A stretch of 64,000 bases of DNA from Solen grandis (GCA_021229015.1 CM037785.1:42636304-42700303), one strand, 5' to 3'. Positions 11,871-24,912 are shown, numbered from the stretch's first letter. The notes: a model not told the origin generated them from the letters alone. Made by a program: numbers and translations.

Positions 11871-14800
11871 AGTTCGAATCTCGTTTTTAAATTTTGGATA
11901 AAAACTCGAATTTTTGGGAATCTTAAAAATTTTTATTAATAGCAAAACAACTTTCAAATGTACATTTCCCGGTGAAAATTCAGACCCCCCGGGTTTAAAA
12001 TGAAAAGGGGGCCGGGGCGCCGAAAATTTTTGGTAGCATTTTTAAAAGGTGACGTCAAAATAAACGCCCATATGGAAAAAAATTGGGCATTAAAAAGGGG
12101 TCAAAGTCCCGCTGATAACTATTAAATTAAAATTTTGGCGGCTTTTTTTGAAAACCTTTTTTAAATTTTAAAAAACCTCAAAATGAGAAAAAAAAATAAA
12201 AAAAAAAACATCATAACAAACCCAACAAACTTTCTGTTTGGGGGCGAAACCCCCTAGTGGGCGGGAAAGGCAGAAAAACATAACAAACCCTATATGTTTT
12301 CAGTGTACGGGTTTTTGACAAAAAAATTGCATCCCAAATTGTACACCTAAAAATAACGATTAAAAAGGGGACTAAATAAATCCTTTAAATGAAAATGCAC
12401 ACAGACGAGAACTTTATTCTTAAGAATTTGCCTTTTTTTAAAAAAAAAAACCCCTAAACCTGACGATTGGCGCAGGTTTAAAAAAATACATGCTAACAAA
12501 AATCCGAAAATTTTGAATAATTTACTTGTTTTGGGCCCTTTTTTTTTTAAATGTGTTTCACTGCTTGGGTTGCCCCAAAAGAGGATGAAAAACACTGGTA
12601 TCAAATGTATATAAAATAACCCGCACTTTTTCATGATAAAAGTAAATTTCCTGTTCGGGTTTAGTATATAAATATCTTAAGTGCCCTTTTTTAATGGTTT
12701 GAATTTTTCCCACCCAAAATTAATAAGACCAAACCTTAAACCCAAAAATTTTTAATCCAACCCCCCTGAAAAAATTTTATTGTAAAATAATGAAATTGGG
12801 GGGGCCCCCCTTTTGGTTTTTTACTTGATGCTGCTTCTATTTAATATAATTCAAAATTTTGGGGTTTAAAATAGTTTTTTTTTAAAATTTTCACATTTTT
12901 TTTTTTTTCCATTAAAAGGGGATGCAGGGGGGGAAAAAGGAAATTTTTCCCCAATGTGACATAAAAATTTTTTTGGGTTTTTTTTTTCGAACACCGTTTT
13001 GGGAAAAAAAATTTTAGGCCCTTTTACAAAAAGCAAAGGGATTCCCCCCAAACCCCGGAAAGCAAAAAGGGGGTTTTGAAAAAAAACTTTCTTCCCGTCG
13101 AGGTAAAAAAATTTAATTAAAAAGTTAAATTTTAATTTTATAACCCCCCCAAAAGAAAAATTATACCCCTTTAAATTAAAAAATAAAATTTAAAAATTTT
13201 GTCCCCTGTTATACAAAATACTCGGGACGGGGAAAAATTTTCCCGTAAAATTTTTTTTTAATTTTCCCTTTTCACTTTTCAAAAACTTTTTGGGGCAAAA
13301 TTTTTAAATTAAAATTTCATCCCCTTTTTTTTTCCCCCTGGGAAATTTTTAAAAAAATAACCCCTTTTAAAAACTTTTTTAACCTGATCTCCATTGAAGC
13401 CCCCCAAACAAATATCACACAATATTGGGAAAACATTCCCCCATAAAAAAATTTCCCTTACTTTGCCGTCTAGCTTTGAAAAACCCCAAATTTATTTTTT
13501 TATTACATTTTAAGCTCCCCCATTTTTTGGGGCCCCCCCCCATTTTTTTTTCTCAATCAAACAGGGGGGTTTTAGTACATGTATTAGTCCAAAAAAGAGC
13601 CCCCCGGGTTTTCAAAATTCCCCTTTTTTTTAAAGGGAAAAAGGGTTTTCACGCCTCTCTCCCCCCATGAAAAAAACCCCCAAAAAATGAGTGGGTATCA
13701 GAATCATGACTTATTTTTTCCCTTTTTTTTAAAAACACATGAAAAACATTTCCCCCGTTCCGTAACTGAAAAAATTGGGGCAAAAATTTTTTTTTTTGTG
13801 TCAAAAAACTTTTAATAAAACAAATTTTTTAAAAAAAAATCAAAATTTTTTCAAAATAAAAAAAATCCGTTTAAACCACCCTTTTTGCTTCCCCGGAAAA
13901 AACCCCCCAAAAAAAGGGCCAAATTTTTTTTAAGTGGTATAGAAAAATTTTTCAGTAAAGTCGGGGGTAGGGACCGGGAAAACCCCCCCCTCTCCTCCTT
14001 TCCCCTTTTCCTCAGCAATTTTTCGATCATTTAGCGAAAAAAAACAAAAAGGGAAAATTTTAGACAAAAATAAAAAAAATTTGGGTTTTAAATTTTCCAA
14101 AGTTGATTCTTTATTTAAAAATTTACAAATTTTTTTTTAAATTTAAAATTAAAATTTATTTTTTTATTTATTGACGGGGACAAAATTTAAAAAAACAAAA
14201 TAACCCAAAAGATTTCTTTTTTTTATAAAAATTTTAAAGGGTTTTCCCAGCTTTGCCCCAAAAGTAAAAATTTTTTAAACACATTCAAAAAAAACTTAAC
14301 ATAAATTTCCCCTTTTTTTGGGCAAATTTTCTTAAAATTTTTCCCTTTTTTAGAAATTTTTTTTTCCCAAAAAAAAATGTCTTAAATCCATTCAAACCCC
14401 CAATTTCAATAGGTTTTTGGGGCTATCATAAAGGGAAAAAAACACGAAATTTTTTTTTAAAAATTTCTCCAGATTTTTGGGGCAATCGTAAAACTTAAAA
14501 AAAAAAAAGGGGAAAGACCCCAAAAAAAACCCCCCACCAAAAAAAAAAATTTTTAATATTATTCTTTTTTTTTGAAAATCAAAAAATATTGGGGGAAAAA
14601 AAAATTTTAAGCCCCCGGGGTTTTAAAAAAATTTTTTTTTTCCCCCCCTTAAAACCCAAATGTTTCCCCAACCCCCATCACAAAAGCTAAAAGGGGCCCT
14701 TTTAAACAAATAAAAAATTTTTAAGGAAAAAAATCCGAAAATATTATCTTTTTAAAAAAAATTTTTTTAACCCCAAAGGGGAAAAAAAAGCTAATTGACC

Positions 14801-15890
14801 AATAAACCCCTTTCCCCTTGTTTTTTTTTTGGGGAAAAGGAAGAAAAAATTGCGCCAAAGGGGTCCAATGCAGCCCCCCCTTTATTAAAAAAGGGGATGC
14901 AAAATAAACCCAAAAAAAGGATTTTCGGGCCCGGGGAAAACCTTTTTAAAATTTGGGGACAAAAATGTTTAAAACTTGAAAAAGTCAAAAGAAAACATAT
15001 GACGTTCACCCCATTTAAATGCAAAAAAAAACCCCCCGGGCTTATTAAAACCCAAAAAACAGCCTTTTAAACCCCCACCAAAAGGGGGAAAAATTTTTTG
15101 TTTTTGGAAATTTGCTCAATGGGTTTGAATATTGGTTTTCCCCCTAAACCTTTCCCTTTTTTAAATAGGGGAAAAAAGGGCACGGGTGCAAAAATAGAAC
15201 GAAAACCCAAAATTTTTGTAAAAAATTTTTTTTTAACCCTTTTGGGCCAAAAAAAAATGGGTGTAACCGCGTAATATTTTTTGTAACAACGCAAGGGTTT
15301 AAAAGTTATATAAAAACATGGGGTAAAAAAATTTTAATGATTAAAATAAATTATTTTTAAAAAAAACCCAAAAAAATTTTTTTTTTTCCCCTTTTGGGTT
15401 TTCCTTTTTAAAATAAAAAAATTTTAAAAACCCGGGGGGATAAAAAAAAATATTTTTACCTAATGAAAGTCAAAAGGGGCTTTTTTTTTTACAAATAGAA
15501 AAATTTTGATACTAATTTTGTGAAAAAAACAGCTTTTTTAAATAAAACGGTAAACGTTTTTTTTACAAAATTTTTAAATTTAAAGGGGGAAAAGGGTTGG
15601 GGAAACTTGGAATTCCCCTAAACCTTTTAATTTTAAAAATTAAATATACACCCCCCGGGGAAAAAAAATTGATAAAAAATTGGGGCCAAAATCCGGCTGT
15701 AGTTTTCGTCAACCCTTTTTTTAAAAAATTAAACTTTTTACCATATAAAAGCCCTAGGGATAGAAAAAAACCCTTGAAAAAAAAAGCCCCAAAACCCCAG
15801 GTAAAACCCTTTTAAAATTTTTTAGGGGCCCGGGGGTTTGCAATAAATGAAAAAAAAACCGTAAAAAAAAAGAAATTTTGGGCCGGGGAG
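11870..15890. other. Unreadable noisy stretch
   Basis: Long A, T, C and G runs dominate. A GTGACGTCAAAATAAACG word at about 12050 hints at more satellite. No gene, RNA or defined element can be supported. Confidence 0.6.
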
Positions 15891-18690
15891 TCATATGACA
15901 TTAAAAAACGTTCATTTCACAAATTTAAAGATTTTTTGAAACTTATTTTTTCCAAATACAGTTCCTTATTTTTTGGGGGAAGCTTTTTTATACCTTTTAA
16001 AATTAACGTCAATGGCCAATGGATTGTAACACACATGCGTCATAAGACGCTCATCTTCTTAAATTTTTTAAAAAATTTCAACGTAGGATTATATTCTCAA
16101 AATTTCAGTTTTCTAACTCATCGGAAGGATTTTGCGTATTTGAAATTTAACGTCAATGGTTCGAATATTAATTCGCCATAAAACCTTTGCCTTTATGATT
16201 GGAAAGACGGCCCACCGGGCTGCATAATTATAACGAAACCTACACATTCTTGAAAATTGAATAAAAAACGGTCCGAAAAAAATGTCGTAGACCGTGAAAA
16301 TCTTTCTAGACAACGTCATGTTTGACGTATATGGCATACATAGGCAAAAAGAAAAATCAATGAAATGAAATATACAGTACTGAAAATATGCGCCATTAAT
16401 TTTTCATGCCCCGGGGGACTTTTGCAACATATAGAAATAAACGCATAGATTTTTAAAATTCTTTTTTACCTATGACGTCATATGACGTTAAATGACGTTC
16501 CCCGTACAGAATAAAAAGAAGTCATAAAGATTAATTTTAGTTCAAATATCAGCTTTTAATACATCGGGAAGCGATGTTATGCGTATTTAAAATTTTGACG
16601 TCAATGGTTCGAATCTTGGATTTCCCATATAACCTTTGACTTTTCGAATTTGGAAAAAACGGACACCGGATGCACAACTAAAGCGCAAACATGTACATTC
16701 TGTGAAATTTTGATGAAAATCGGTCAAAAAAAAATGGCTGTAGACCGATAAAATTTTTCGCCCCTGACGTCAATATACGTAATAACGCACATGAATATAA
16801 ATTCAATGCATTTAAAAGCACATGGTTTGAAGCATATGTAATTACATTTCCATGGTCCTGGAAACTTTAACAACATTATAAATTTAGGCATAGATCTAAG
16901 AAATTCTTTTTGACCTTAAGACCACATGAATGTAAAAGACACTTAGAGACGTATAATCTGTGCAAATATCAGCTTTCTAACTCATCAGAAGCGATTTTTA
17001 TACTCATTGAAATTTTGAAATTTGACCGTCAATGATTCGAAACTAGGATTCGCCATAAAATCTTTGCCTTTGCGAATTTGGAAAAACGGACACCGGAAAT
17101 GCAAAACTTGAGTGTAACATACACATATTCTGTGAAATTTTGATGGAAATCGGCCCAGAAATAATGGCTGTAGACCGCGTACAAATATTTTAAGACGACG
17201 TCAAGTTTGACGTTAAAACACGTTATAGTCAAATGAAAATTATGAAATGCAAAATGTTCTATCTGAAGCATTTGCTATTAAATTTTCAAGGTGCTTGGAC
17301 GTTTTTCAGCATATAAAAAATTAACACGTAAAAATTAGAAATTACTTTTCACCTCATGACGTTATATGCCATCATTTTGACGTTTTCCTTTTGAGAATTG
17401 TAAATTAATCCTAGAGACTTATATTCTGTTTTAAATATCATCTTTCTAGCTCATCTGTAAGCGATTTTATACGCATTTAAAATTTGACGTCAATGGTTCG
17501 AATTTGGATTCGCCATAGAACCATTGCCTTTTCGATATTGAAAAACGGACACCGGGATGTACAACTAGAGTCTAACATACACATTCTGCGATATTTTGAT
17601 GAAATCGGTCCAGAAATAATGGCTGTAGACCGCGTACAAATATATTAAGACGACGTCAAATTTGACGTCATAACACGTCATAGACAAAAGAAAATGAATT
17701 GATATGCAAAATGATTTATCTGAAGCATATGGTATTTAACTTTCAAGGTGCTCGGACGTTTTCAACATATAAAAATTAACACGTAAAAATTAGAAATTAC
17801 TTTTCACATCATTTCGTCATATGACGTTCATTTTTGAGAATGTAAATAAATTCTAGAGACTTATATTCTATCTAAATATTATCTTTCTAACCCATCTGTG
17901 AGCGATTTTATACATATTTGAAATTTGAAGTCAATGGTTCGAATCTTGGATTCGCCATAAAACCATTGCCTTTACGAATTTTGAAAAAACGGACACCGGG
18001 ATGCACAACTGGAGCCTAACATTCATATTCTGTGAAATTTTGATTAAAATCGGTCCAGAAATAATGGCTGTAGACCGCGTACAAATATTTTAAGACGACG
18101 TCAAGTTTGACGTCAAAAACACGTCATAGTCAAATAAAAATTATTGAAATGCAAAAATGTTCTACCTGAAGCATAGGGTATTAAATTTTCAAGGTGCTCG
18201 GACATTTTCAACATATAAAAATTAACACGAAAAAATTAGAATATTCTTTTCACCTCATGACGTCATATGATGTCATTTGACGTTTATCTTTAAGAATGTA
18301 AATAAATCCTAGAGACTTATATTCTGTCCAAATATCATCTTTCTAGCTCATATGGAAGCGGTTTTATACGCATTTGAAATTTGACGTCTATGGTTCGAAT
18401 CTTGGATTCGCCATAGAACCATTGACTTTTTCGAATTTTGAAAAACGAACACGGGATGTACAACTAAAGCCTAACATACACATTTTGTGAAATTTTGATG
18501 AAAATCGGTCCAGAAATAATGGCTGTAGACCGCGTACAAACTTTTTCACCTGACGTCAAATCTGACGTTATATGACGTCATATTAATAAAATTCATTGCA
18601 TCCGAAAGCTCATCGTTTTGAAATATATGCCATAAAATTTTCATTGTTCTGGGCCAATGGCAACACATCGAAATTAACGCAAATATAAGA
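15890..18690 (+). repeat. TGACGTCA satellite, subfamily 1, six units
   Basis: Landmark TTCGAATCTTGGATTCGCC (or variants) recurs at about 16158, 16606, 17030, 17493, 17934 and 18392, periods of 424-463 bp. Each unit also has AAACGGACACCGGGATGCAC, ACACATTCTGTGAAATTTTG, AATAATGGCTGTAGACCGCG and paired TGACGTCA sites. The first two units are rougher because they adjoin the noisy block. The array ends with CAACACATCGAAATTAACGC and the terminal module. Confidence 0.9.
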
Positions 18691-18762
18691 GGAAGAAAAA
18701 AGAATAATAAGAATAACTAGATGTCATTCGTCTAAACGAATGATAGGACTTTCTGTAACCTG
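18685..18762 (+). mobile_element. Satellite-cluster terminal module (copy 2)
   Basis: A GAGGAAGAAAAAAGAATAAT tract, then ACTAGATGTCATTCG, the near-palindrome CATTCGTCTAAACGAATG, and GATAGGACTTTCTG. Same order as the copies at 1.7, 29.8 and 31.75 kb. Confidence 0.65.
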
Positions 18763-18899
18763 TGTTAATGCAAAAAGCAGGAGATAGAAGTTTCATGTAA
18801 TGACTCACCTCTGGTAGTATTTCATGTTCAATGCTGATTAATTGACATTATATTATAAATAAGCGTTTAGTTACGAAGAAAAAAAAGTAGCAGTAGTAG

Positions 18900-20095
18900 T
18901 TGTATGCTTATGACGTCATATGACGTCACGATCAAAATATATTAAGAAATTCTGCAGAACTGCAAACTGTGTAAGTTTCAACTTTCTATCTAATCCTGAA
19001 GTTCTTTAGCCCTAAAATGAAATTTTTGGTCCTATGTTCGAATCTTACTTCAGCCACAATACTTCGGTTTTTCCGAATTAAGGTTACTGACAAAATATTC
19101 ACACCTTAGTTTCAAGATGTACCATCTGTAAAAATTTTTTAAGAAAATCTGATCATAAATGGCGGCTGTAGAGCGCGAACACCATCTTTCACTATTTTAG
19201 CTCTGACGTCACGTGACGTCATAGGGTGCTGAAAATGCTGTTGCTTAAAAGCGCATACTTTACTGCAATAACTCTGAAATTTTCATTATTCTGAACAATT
19301 GGCATCATGTCGAAATCATTGCCCCAAATTAAAAAAGTGGTATGCTTATGACGTCCTCTGACGTCACGATTCAAAATATTTGTAGAAATAATGCAGAACT
19401 GCAAACTGTGCAAGTTTCAACTTTCTATCTCATTCTGAAGCTCTTCAATCCTAAAATGAAATTTTGGTCCTATGTTCGAATATTACTTCAGCCACAGAAA
19501 CTTCGGTTTTTCGGAATTTCGGTAAGCTGGCAGGATATGTACACATTAGTTTCAAGGTGTACCATCTGTGAAAATTACAAGAAAATCCGACCATAAATGG
19601 CGACAGTAGAGCGCGAACACCATTGTTCAATATTTTTAGCTCTGACGTCACATGACGTCATAGCGTGCTGAAGAGCTTTTGTTCAAAAACGCATACTTTA
19701 CTGTCATAACTCTAAAATCTTCATTATTCTGAACAACTGGCATCATGTCGAAATAATTGCCCTAAAATGAAAATTAAGAAGTATGCTTATGACGTAACAT
19801 GACGACATTTGACGTCACGACTCAAAATATATGTAGAAATTCTGCAGAACTGCAAACTGTGTAAGTTTCAACTTTCTATCTCATCCTGAAGCTCTTTAAT
19901 CCTAAAATGAAATTTTCGGTCCTATGTTCGAATCTTATTTCAGCCACAGAACTTCGGTCTTTCGGAATTTCAGTTAGCTTACAGGATATGCACACCTTAG
20001 TTTCAAGATGTACCATCTGTGAAAATTTGAAGAAAATCCGACCATAAATGGCGGCTGTAGAGCGTGAACACCATTTTTCACTATTTTTAGTGCAT
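18900..20095 (+). repeat. TGACGTCA satellite, subfamily 2
   Basis: Three units. Landmark TATGTTCGAATCTTACTTCAG (or variants) recurs at about 19036, 19480 and 19928 (periods near 445 bp), with ACCATCTGTGAAAATTTGAAG, CGACCATAAATGGCGGCTGT, AGAGCGTGAACACCATTTTT and paired TGACGTCA sites such as TGACGTCACGTGACGTCA at about 19206. The layout parallels subfamily 1, which implies common ancestry. Confidence 0.9.
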
Positions 20096-20240
20096 TGAAA
20101 AAATGAATTTCTATCCACCACCATCTGCCTACCGGAGAAAATGTCGAAAGACCAGAAACAAACCTTTTTTTCTTCTGTTTCTTTGTTTGGCCTGAATAAA
20201 GTATTCTCTTTTTAAAACGATACAATCATGTACATGAATC
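20085..20240 (+). repeat. Spacer module after subfamily 2 array
   Basis: Starts AGTGCATTGAAAAAATG and ends near AATCATGTACATGAATCAT. It recurs in the same position after the subfamily 2 array at about 27912-28042 (with an internal loss) and, noisily, at 10637-10780. It may be a further part of the repeated unit. Confidence 0.6.
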
Positions 20241-21084
20241 ATCTGCGTGTATAAAATTATTAACCGGATGTGTTGAACAAATGACAAACACAAAATATGT
20301 TTTTTTCCAATTATTATAACATATATAAATTCATAGCATGTCTAAATACAATATTACATAACATATCTGTCTACACATATCGAAATACATGTATATGAAT
20401 AAAAAATATAAAACAACTTCCAGTTGAATAATGAAATCAGAACAGTTTGTTAGAATGAGCATATACAATGAGCGGTGTATCCAGTGACATTATGAGACAT
20501 ACATACACACACGTGCACGGACACACGCACGCACATACACTGGATATGAGAAGTTGAAAGACGTAGTAAAATATTAATGTACCTTTCTTGACCTTTTCAT
20601 ACATGTCTTACACAGAAACTAATAAAAAAAATGTTTATCCTTTCTATTCAGTGATATTCAAAATACGTGTTATAATGCTGCATGATTGAATTTAAGTAAA
20701 TGTCTTTTTTATCAAATCATTTTCTATTTAATGTTCATCTATCCTAACCTTCAGTTCCTGTCTAATATGAATACTTATATCCAAATAAATTAAATTCTAT
20801 ATTTGTGCTTTTTTGATATCAATGCAAGTTAGCATGATGACTTTGAAATCATAATTATGAATAAAATACCGATAAAAATAATGGCGGTATTGATCAGACT
20901 GGATACACAGTAATGAATTTGTACATTGATCATTGATAAAAAGTTAAAAATAGTGTGGATTCTAAATCTCTAAAATTATGTACTTATTGGCAACGGTAAT
21001 ACTGAAAACACTTTCAGTTATACTAGTATTTACCGTATTTATTGAACAAAGAATGTTATTATCTTTATTGAAAAAAAAAAAAAC
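20241..21084. other. Unassigned AT-rich stretch 3' of actin
   Basis: No long ORF and no recognised repeat, apart from a degenerate CA/CG-rich run at about 20505-20540 and an A-rich run at 21068-21145. Confidence 0.5.
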
Positions 21085-21259
21085 AAAAAAAAAAACCAAA
21101 ACGTTTTGATATTTGACAAAAAACAACAACAAAAAAAAACAATTACACCATTATTCATTCATTGATTTGTAACCACTTCACCTCTTTTTTGTAAATCGTA
21201 ATTCATTTTCATTTTTTATGATCTTTCTTTCTCTTGTTTTATATTTGTAGCATCGGTCT

Positions 21260-21265
21260 TTTATT
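21260..21265 (-). promoter_or_regulatory. Candidate actin polyadenylation signal
   Basis: AATAAA on the minus strand, about 80 nt after the actin stop codon. The position is plausible for a short 3' UTR; there is no transcript evidence. Confidence 0.45.
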
Positions 21266-21343
21266 TAAGAAAATAAATAATATCAGTGTAAATGCAATAT
21301 TGAAATCTCAAAAACAAAGCGATCCCGATTAAGTAAAAGTCAT

Positions 21344-22477
21344 TTAAAAACATTTCCTGTGTACGATCCCCGGTCCCGACTCGTAATACTCCTGCTTAGA
21401 GATCCACATGTTCCGGAAGGTGGAGAGGGAGGCCAGGATGGATCCCCCGATCCACACAGAATACTTCCGCTCTGGTGGAGCGATTACCTTCACCTTCATA
21501 GTGCTGGGTACCAGTCTATCCAAATCCTTCTTCATGCGGTCTGCGAGACCGGGAAACATGGTAGAACCCCCTGAGAGCACTGTGTTTCCGAACAAGTCCT
21601 TTCGAATGTCAATATCAGACTTAATTACTGCGTTATATAACAACTCGTGTATTCCAAAGTTCTCCATCCCGATAAACGACGGTTTGAAAAGTGCTTCAAC
21701 CGCTCGGAAGCGCTCGTTTCCGATTGTAATTACTTCTCCGTCAGGCAATTCGTAAGCCTTCTCAAGCGCCGATGACTTGGCGCCTGTTTCCATCTCCTGC
21801 TCAAAATCCAGCGCAGCGTAGCACAGCTTCTCCTTGACATCTCGCACAATTTCCAATTCTGAAGAACTGTTGAAATTATAACCTCGCTCCGTCAGAATCT
21901 TTCTCAAGTAAGCCGTGAGATCCCTGCCCGCCAAATCGATCCGCCCGACAGCGTGGGGGAGGGAGTATCCCTCATATATGGGAACCACGTGAGATACCCC
22001 ATCTCCCGAGTCAAACACGATCCCTGTAGTCCGTCCTGATGCATACAGAGACAAGACCGCCTGTATGCTGACGTAGAACGCCGGCGCGTTGAAGGTCTCG
22101 AACATAATTTGCGTCATCTTTTCCCTATTGGCTTTCGGATTAAGGGGCGCCTCTGTCAAAAGCATAGGGTGTTCTTCAGGGGCCACACGCAGCTCGTTGT
22201 AAAACGTGTGGTACCAGATCTTCTCCATATCATCCCAATTGGTCACGATGCCATGTTCAACGGGGTACCTCAGCGAGAGGATGCCGCGTTTGCTTTGGGC
22301 CTCGTCACCGATAAACGTGTCTTTATGTCCCATGCCTGCCATGACTGCCTTGTTCCTTGGTCTGCCGACGAGGGCGGGAAAAACGGACCTTGGGGCGTCG
22401 TCGCCGGCAAACCCCGCCTTGCACATTCCGGAACCGTTGTCCAGAACAACGGCGGCGATTTCGTATGCTGATGTCAT
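21344..22477 (-). CDS. Actin, divergent, single coding exon
   Basis: Actin polymerises into filaments using ATP and acts in the cytoskeleton or muscle. The frame encodes 377 residues with no break, one longer than the usual 376 of invertebrate actins. Hallmarks are [18 protein letters not shown] (P-loop 1), the D-loop as [50 protein letters not shown] (phosphate loop 2), [35 protein letters not shown], and the canonical C-terminus IVHRKCF. The N-terminus [11 protein letters not shown] lacks the acidic DDD/EEE cluster usual in actins, and many surface residues differ (for example [25 protein letters not shown]). It therefore looks like a lineage-specific actin rather than the standard cytoplasmic or muscle form. 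A splice acceptor 19 nt before the ATG indicates a 5' UTR intron. A noisy second copy is at 4922-6036. Confidence 0.95.
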   Translation of the reverse strand: MTSAYEIAAVVLDNGSGMCKAGFAGDDAPRSVFPALVGRPRNKAVMAGMGHKDTFIGDEAQSKRGILSLRYPVEHGIVTNWDDMEKIWYHTFYNELRVAPEEHPMLLTEAPLNPKANREKMTQIMFETFNAPAFYVSIQAVLSLYASGRTTGIVFDSGDGVSHVVPIYEGYSLPHAVGRIDLAGRDLTAYLRKILTERGYNFNSSSELEIVRDVKEKLCYAALDFEQEMETGAKSSALEKAYELPDGEVITIGNERFRAVEALFKPSFIGMENFGIHELLYNAVIKSDIDIRKDLFGNTVLSGGSTMFPGLADRMKKDLDRLVPSTMKVKVIAPPERKYSVWIGGSILASLSTFRNMWISKQEYYESGPGIVHRKCF

Positions 22478-22498
22478 CTTGTCTTTGCAAGTTTACCT
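22478..22498 (-). promoter_or_regulatory. Actin 5' UTR splice acceptor
   Basis: On the minus strand TTTTACAG ends at 22497 and is followed by a 19-nt leader (GTAAACTTGCAAAGACAAG) and the ATG. Actin genes commonly have an intron in the 5' UTR. The upstream non-coding exon and promoter are not identified in 22.5-26 kb. Confidence 0.55.
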
Positions 22499-22499
22499 G

Positions 22500-23421
22500 T
22501 AAAATACACATACACCATTGTTGCTTTCATTAACTATTAATACAATGTATGCTCGTATCAAAATGGAAATGCATTGATAAAATGAATGTAGTAAATTACA
22601 ATTGTGTGATATTTATAACTTATCATAGGACAAATCAGTATAAATTTCTCATAATATTGTAATCAAGATGTCAAAGCAATTTGTTTTCGACATTCTAACT
22701 TTCATGGCTTTAATGTGAAAATGCAGTACATTAAAAGATGCATTTCCTTTTGTTGTTGTAACTATAACGCAGTTTTACTAGTACGCATAGGAAATGGATC
22801 CGTTTCACATCTTTATTAATTAGTTTATCATCTTCCCTTTGACACAAAACCAGGATAAGACTTTTGCCACTCAATTGATTAATGTTCATCGATACATTTG
22901 GTGATTTATTGCTAGTTTAATAATGAATTGTTTTATCATATTAATATATTTGCGTTATTTGTATTTTATGCTAATATCATAATGATGTGACTACTAGCTC
23001 GTGAAACAAAGAATACGGTGATTTCTTTTCTTTTCAGTGCAAATTCAGTAACATTTTAATATAAATAATTAGAAAGCAAATTCAGTAACATGACAAAATT
23101 GCAAAATAATCATATCATTATTGATAACAAAATTAAATGTAATATTTAAAAAAAATCATACCTCTTTAAAAGTTCACACGACTCTCCTCTATTCTCAGTA
23201 CTCTCAGAATGGACTTCGCTTTTCAAAAGCTGCTAATATATAGTGAGCTGCAGTTGCCATTTCTTGGTATCCTATAGTTCTCATCGTATAATTCATGGAA
23301 ACATTCCCGCATATGGTTATAAAGACAGTCACAGACCTATACATATCTCTGACTGTAGCTTGATCGATCAAGTATAACGGGTAGTATACTGATGAAAAGG
23401 GTTGGCCCTTTGACAACTGTC
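22500..23421. other. Actin upstream intron/flank, unassigned
   Basis: AT-rich, no ORF of note, no recognised repeat. It is probably the 5' UTR intron of actin. Duplicated noisily at about 6060-6980. Confidence 0.45.
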
Positions 23422-23631
23422 TTAACCGTTTCCCTCATAGAGGAAACCATGAAAAGACCTATGCGAACAGCATAAAACCAGGTTTTATGCTGTTCGCTGC
23501 TCCTCAGTGGTCTGGAAATGAGGATTTTGTAATTAAATTTGGTAATATTAAACTGTGGTTTTCTGCAGATCAAGCTTTATGTGGTACCTATTGAGTGCGT
23601 CAAAATGAGTCTATATGAGGGAAAGGGTTAA
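23422..23631 (+). mobile_element. piggyBac-type MITE (TTAA target site)
   Basis: Flanked by TTAA on both sides. Inverted ends are CCGTTTCCCTCATA and TATGAGGGAAAGGG (one mismatch). It contains the hairpin GCGAACAGCATAAAACC / GGTTTTATGCTGTTCGC at 23463-23497. It is the same family as 55186-55427 in the opposite orientation, where the central palindrome is longer. No transposase. Confidence 0.8.
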
Positions 23632-24265
23632 AATTACTGCACTTGTGAGTACGAGTTCCCTCAATATGTCAGTATAAATGTGGTTATAGAATGTACAATA
23701 AAATCTGTCCCAAAATATGACCCTTTATCGATATCTCTGTCGCTGTGCAGAATGCCTCGCTATTACTTTTGCTAAGTATAGCACTGCCAACTGTGCTATT
23801 TTTAGTTATTTATCGGGGGTTGTAATATCTAAAAATAAAAAACAAAACAAACGTGCGGGACACCTTAGAAGGGCCTCAGTTATATAGCTCTAACAATATC
23901 CAAATTTGGTAATGGTTGAGACTTAATATCAGGATAGAATAATAACTTTAAGTAAAAACTATTTTCAAACGTGATATTTATTTCATTTTACAAGCAGTGA
24001 TGAGAGTAAATTATGAAGCATGCCTAAAATTACACAAGATTTAGTAACGATTCGTTGTATATCGATAAAGGTATATTTGTATAGTTTATGTAGCACATTA
24101 TATCAACGTTTTCTTGTTTTACCAGTGTTTTGATGTGTATGAATGTGTGATTCGTATTATCGTTAGGATCTTTTTTATCGCCGTAACATTATTTCAGTGA
24201 AATAAAGACAGTGGGTTAACAGGCTTAACTTTTACCTAGGTATACCATGGACCTACCCAATGTCA
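23632..24265. other. Unassigned flank
   Basis: Non-coding AT-rich DNA with no recognised repeat or gene. A noisy copy lies at about 7190-7640. Confidence 0.4.
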
Positions 24266-24440
24266 ACTGTGGGGGTAGGGGTAAGGGGTCTTACTGGCCT
24301 GAATGGGACTCGAACCCACTGCGGTAAGAAACTACGGAAAGGCATAAAAAAAGTTGTTTCAGTTAATCCGACCAACACTTTTTTCTGTACTGACCCTAAA
24401 CCTTTTTTTTTTTTTCTAGCTATTGTTATCATGGTTCATT
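24266..24440 (-). mobile_element. tRNA-derived SINE remnant
   Basis: On the minus strand there is a B-box-like GGGTTCGAGTCCC (24305-24317) in the context CCGCAGTGGGTTCGAGTCCC. It is followed by sequence with no intact cloverleaf, so a SINE head or tRNA-like remnant is more likely than a functional tRNA gene. Confidence 0.45.
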
Positions 24441-24603
24441 TTTCTCCACCTTAAAGAAAATAAAAATAAAAAAAAGGAAGAAAAAAAACTGTGCTATAAT
24501 ACCTTTTTTTATATGTTAGCCGAAACATTTTTGTTTTGTCTAATGGCAATCGGCTGGATACGGACACTCAGTTCTCCCTATGGATAAGGAAGGATGAAGA
24601 TGT

Positions 24604-24604
<1 letters not shown>

Positions 24605-24636
<32 letters not shown>
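24605..24636 (+). repeat. (GT)n microsatellite
   Basis: An uninterrupted run of about 14 GT dinucleotides next to the tail of the adjacent SINE. Confidence 0.95.
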
Positions 24637-24637
<1 letters not shown>

Positions 24638-24639
<2 letters not shown>

Positions 24640-24912
24640 TTGGGCTTAACGTCCACCGACAGTATTTCAGTGCTAGGACACTTTGACTACATGAAGCAGA
24701 TATTGTACTATCTCTTGCTACATCACACCAGACGAGTGGCATCACACCACAGTCAGTCACATTACCCTGATACAGCATCTACCGACCCTGGAACTACCCA
24801 TGTATGCAAAGCGTCAAACAAAGGGAGATGAAACATCATTTTACCGCTGGGGATCGAATCCACGACTTCCCGGTTGCGGTCTGACGCTTTATCTACTTGG
24901 CCACGGGACCAT
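24638..24912 (-). mobile_element. tRNA-derived SINE
   Basis: Read on the minus strand, the head (24846-24912) has an A box TGGCCAAGTAG (24893-24903) and a B box GGATTCGATCC (near 24851-24861). The body contains the conserved AATACTGTCGGTGGACGTTAA tail. The same tail with different heads occurs at 39986-40299, 40650-40937 and 59612-59820. It resembles V-SINE families reported in molluscs (family name not verified). Confidence 0.8.

Larger units (their letters stand above)
4637..15890. other. Low-quality (unpolished) sequence block
   Basis: Homopolymers of all four bases are inflated and single-base indels are frequent, in coding and non-coding sequence alike. Where a clean counterpart exists (21.09-29.1 kb against 4.64-11.9 kb), differences are mostly indels at homopolymers. 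From about 11.9 to 15.9 kb the noise is so heavy that only occasional GACGTC-satellite words can be recognised; no feature is supportable there. Short ORFs in this block are not genes. Confidence 0.85.

Noticed and set aside
12347..15815. Many 60-95 codon ORFs rich in K, F, P, G and L
   Set aside because: They come from inflated homopolymers in the low-quality block; opposite-strand ORFs overlap and none has a family motif. The same applies to 48715-49613 and 51374-51565.
24290..24330. tRNA gene on the minus strand
   Set aside because: Only the B box is good; no acceptor stem or paired arms can be drawn. SINE heads at 40230-40300, 43400-43466 and 62817-62880 were treated likewise.
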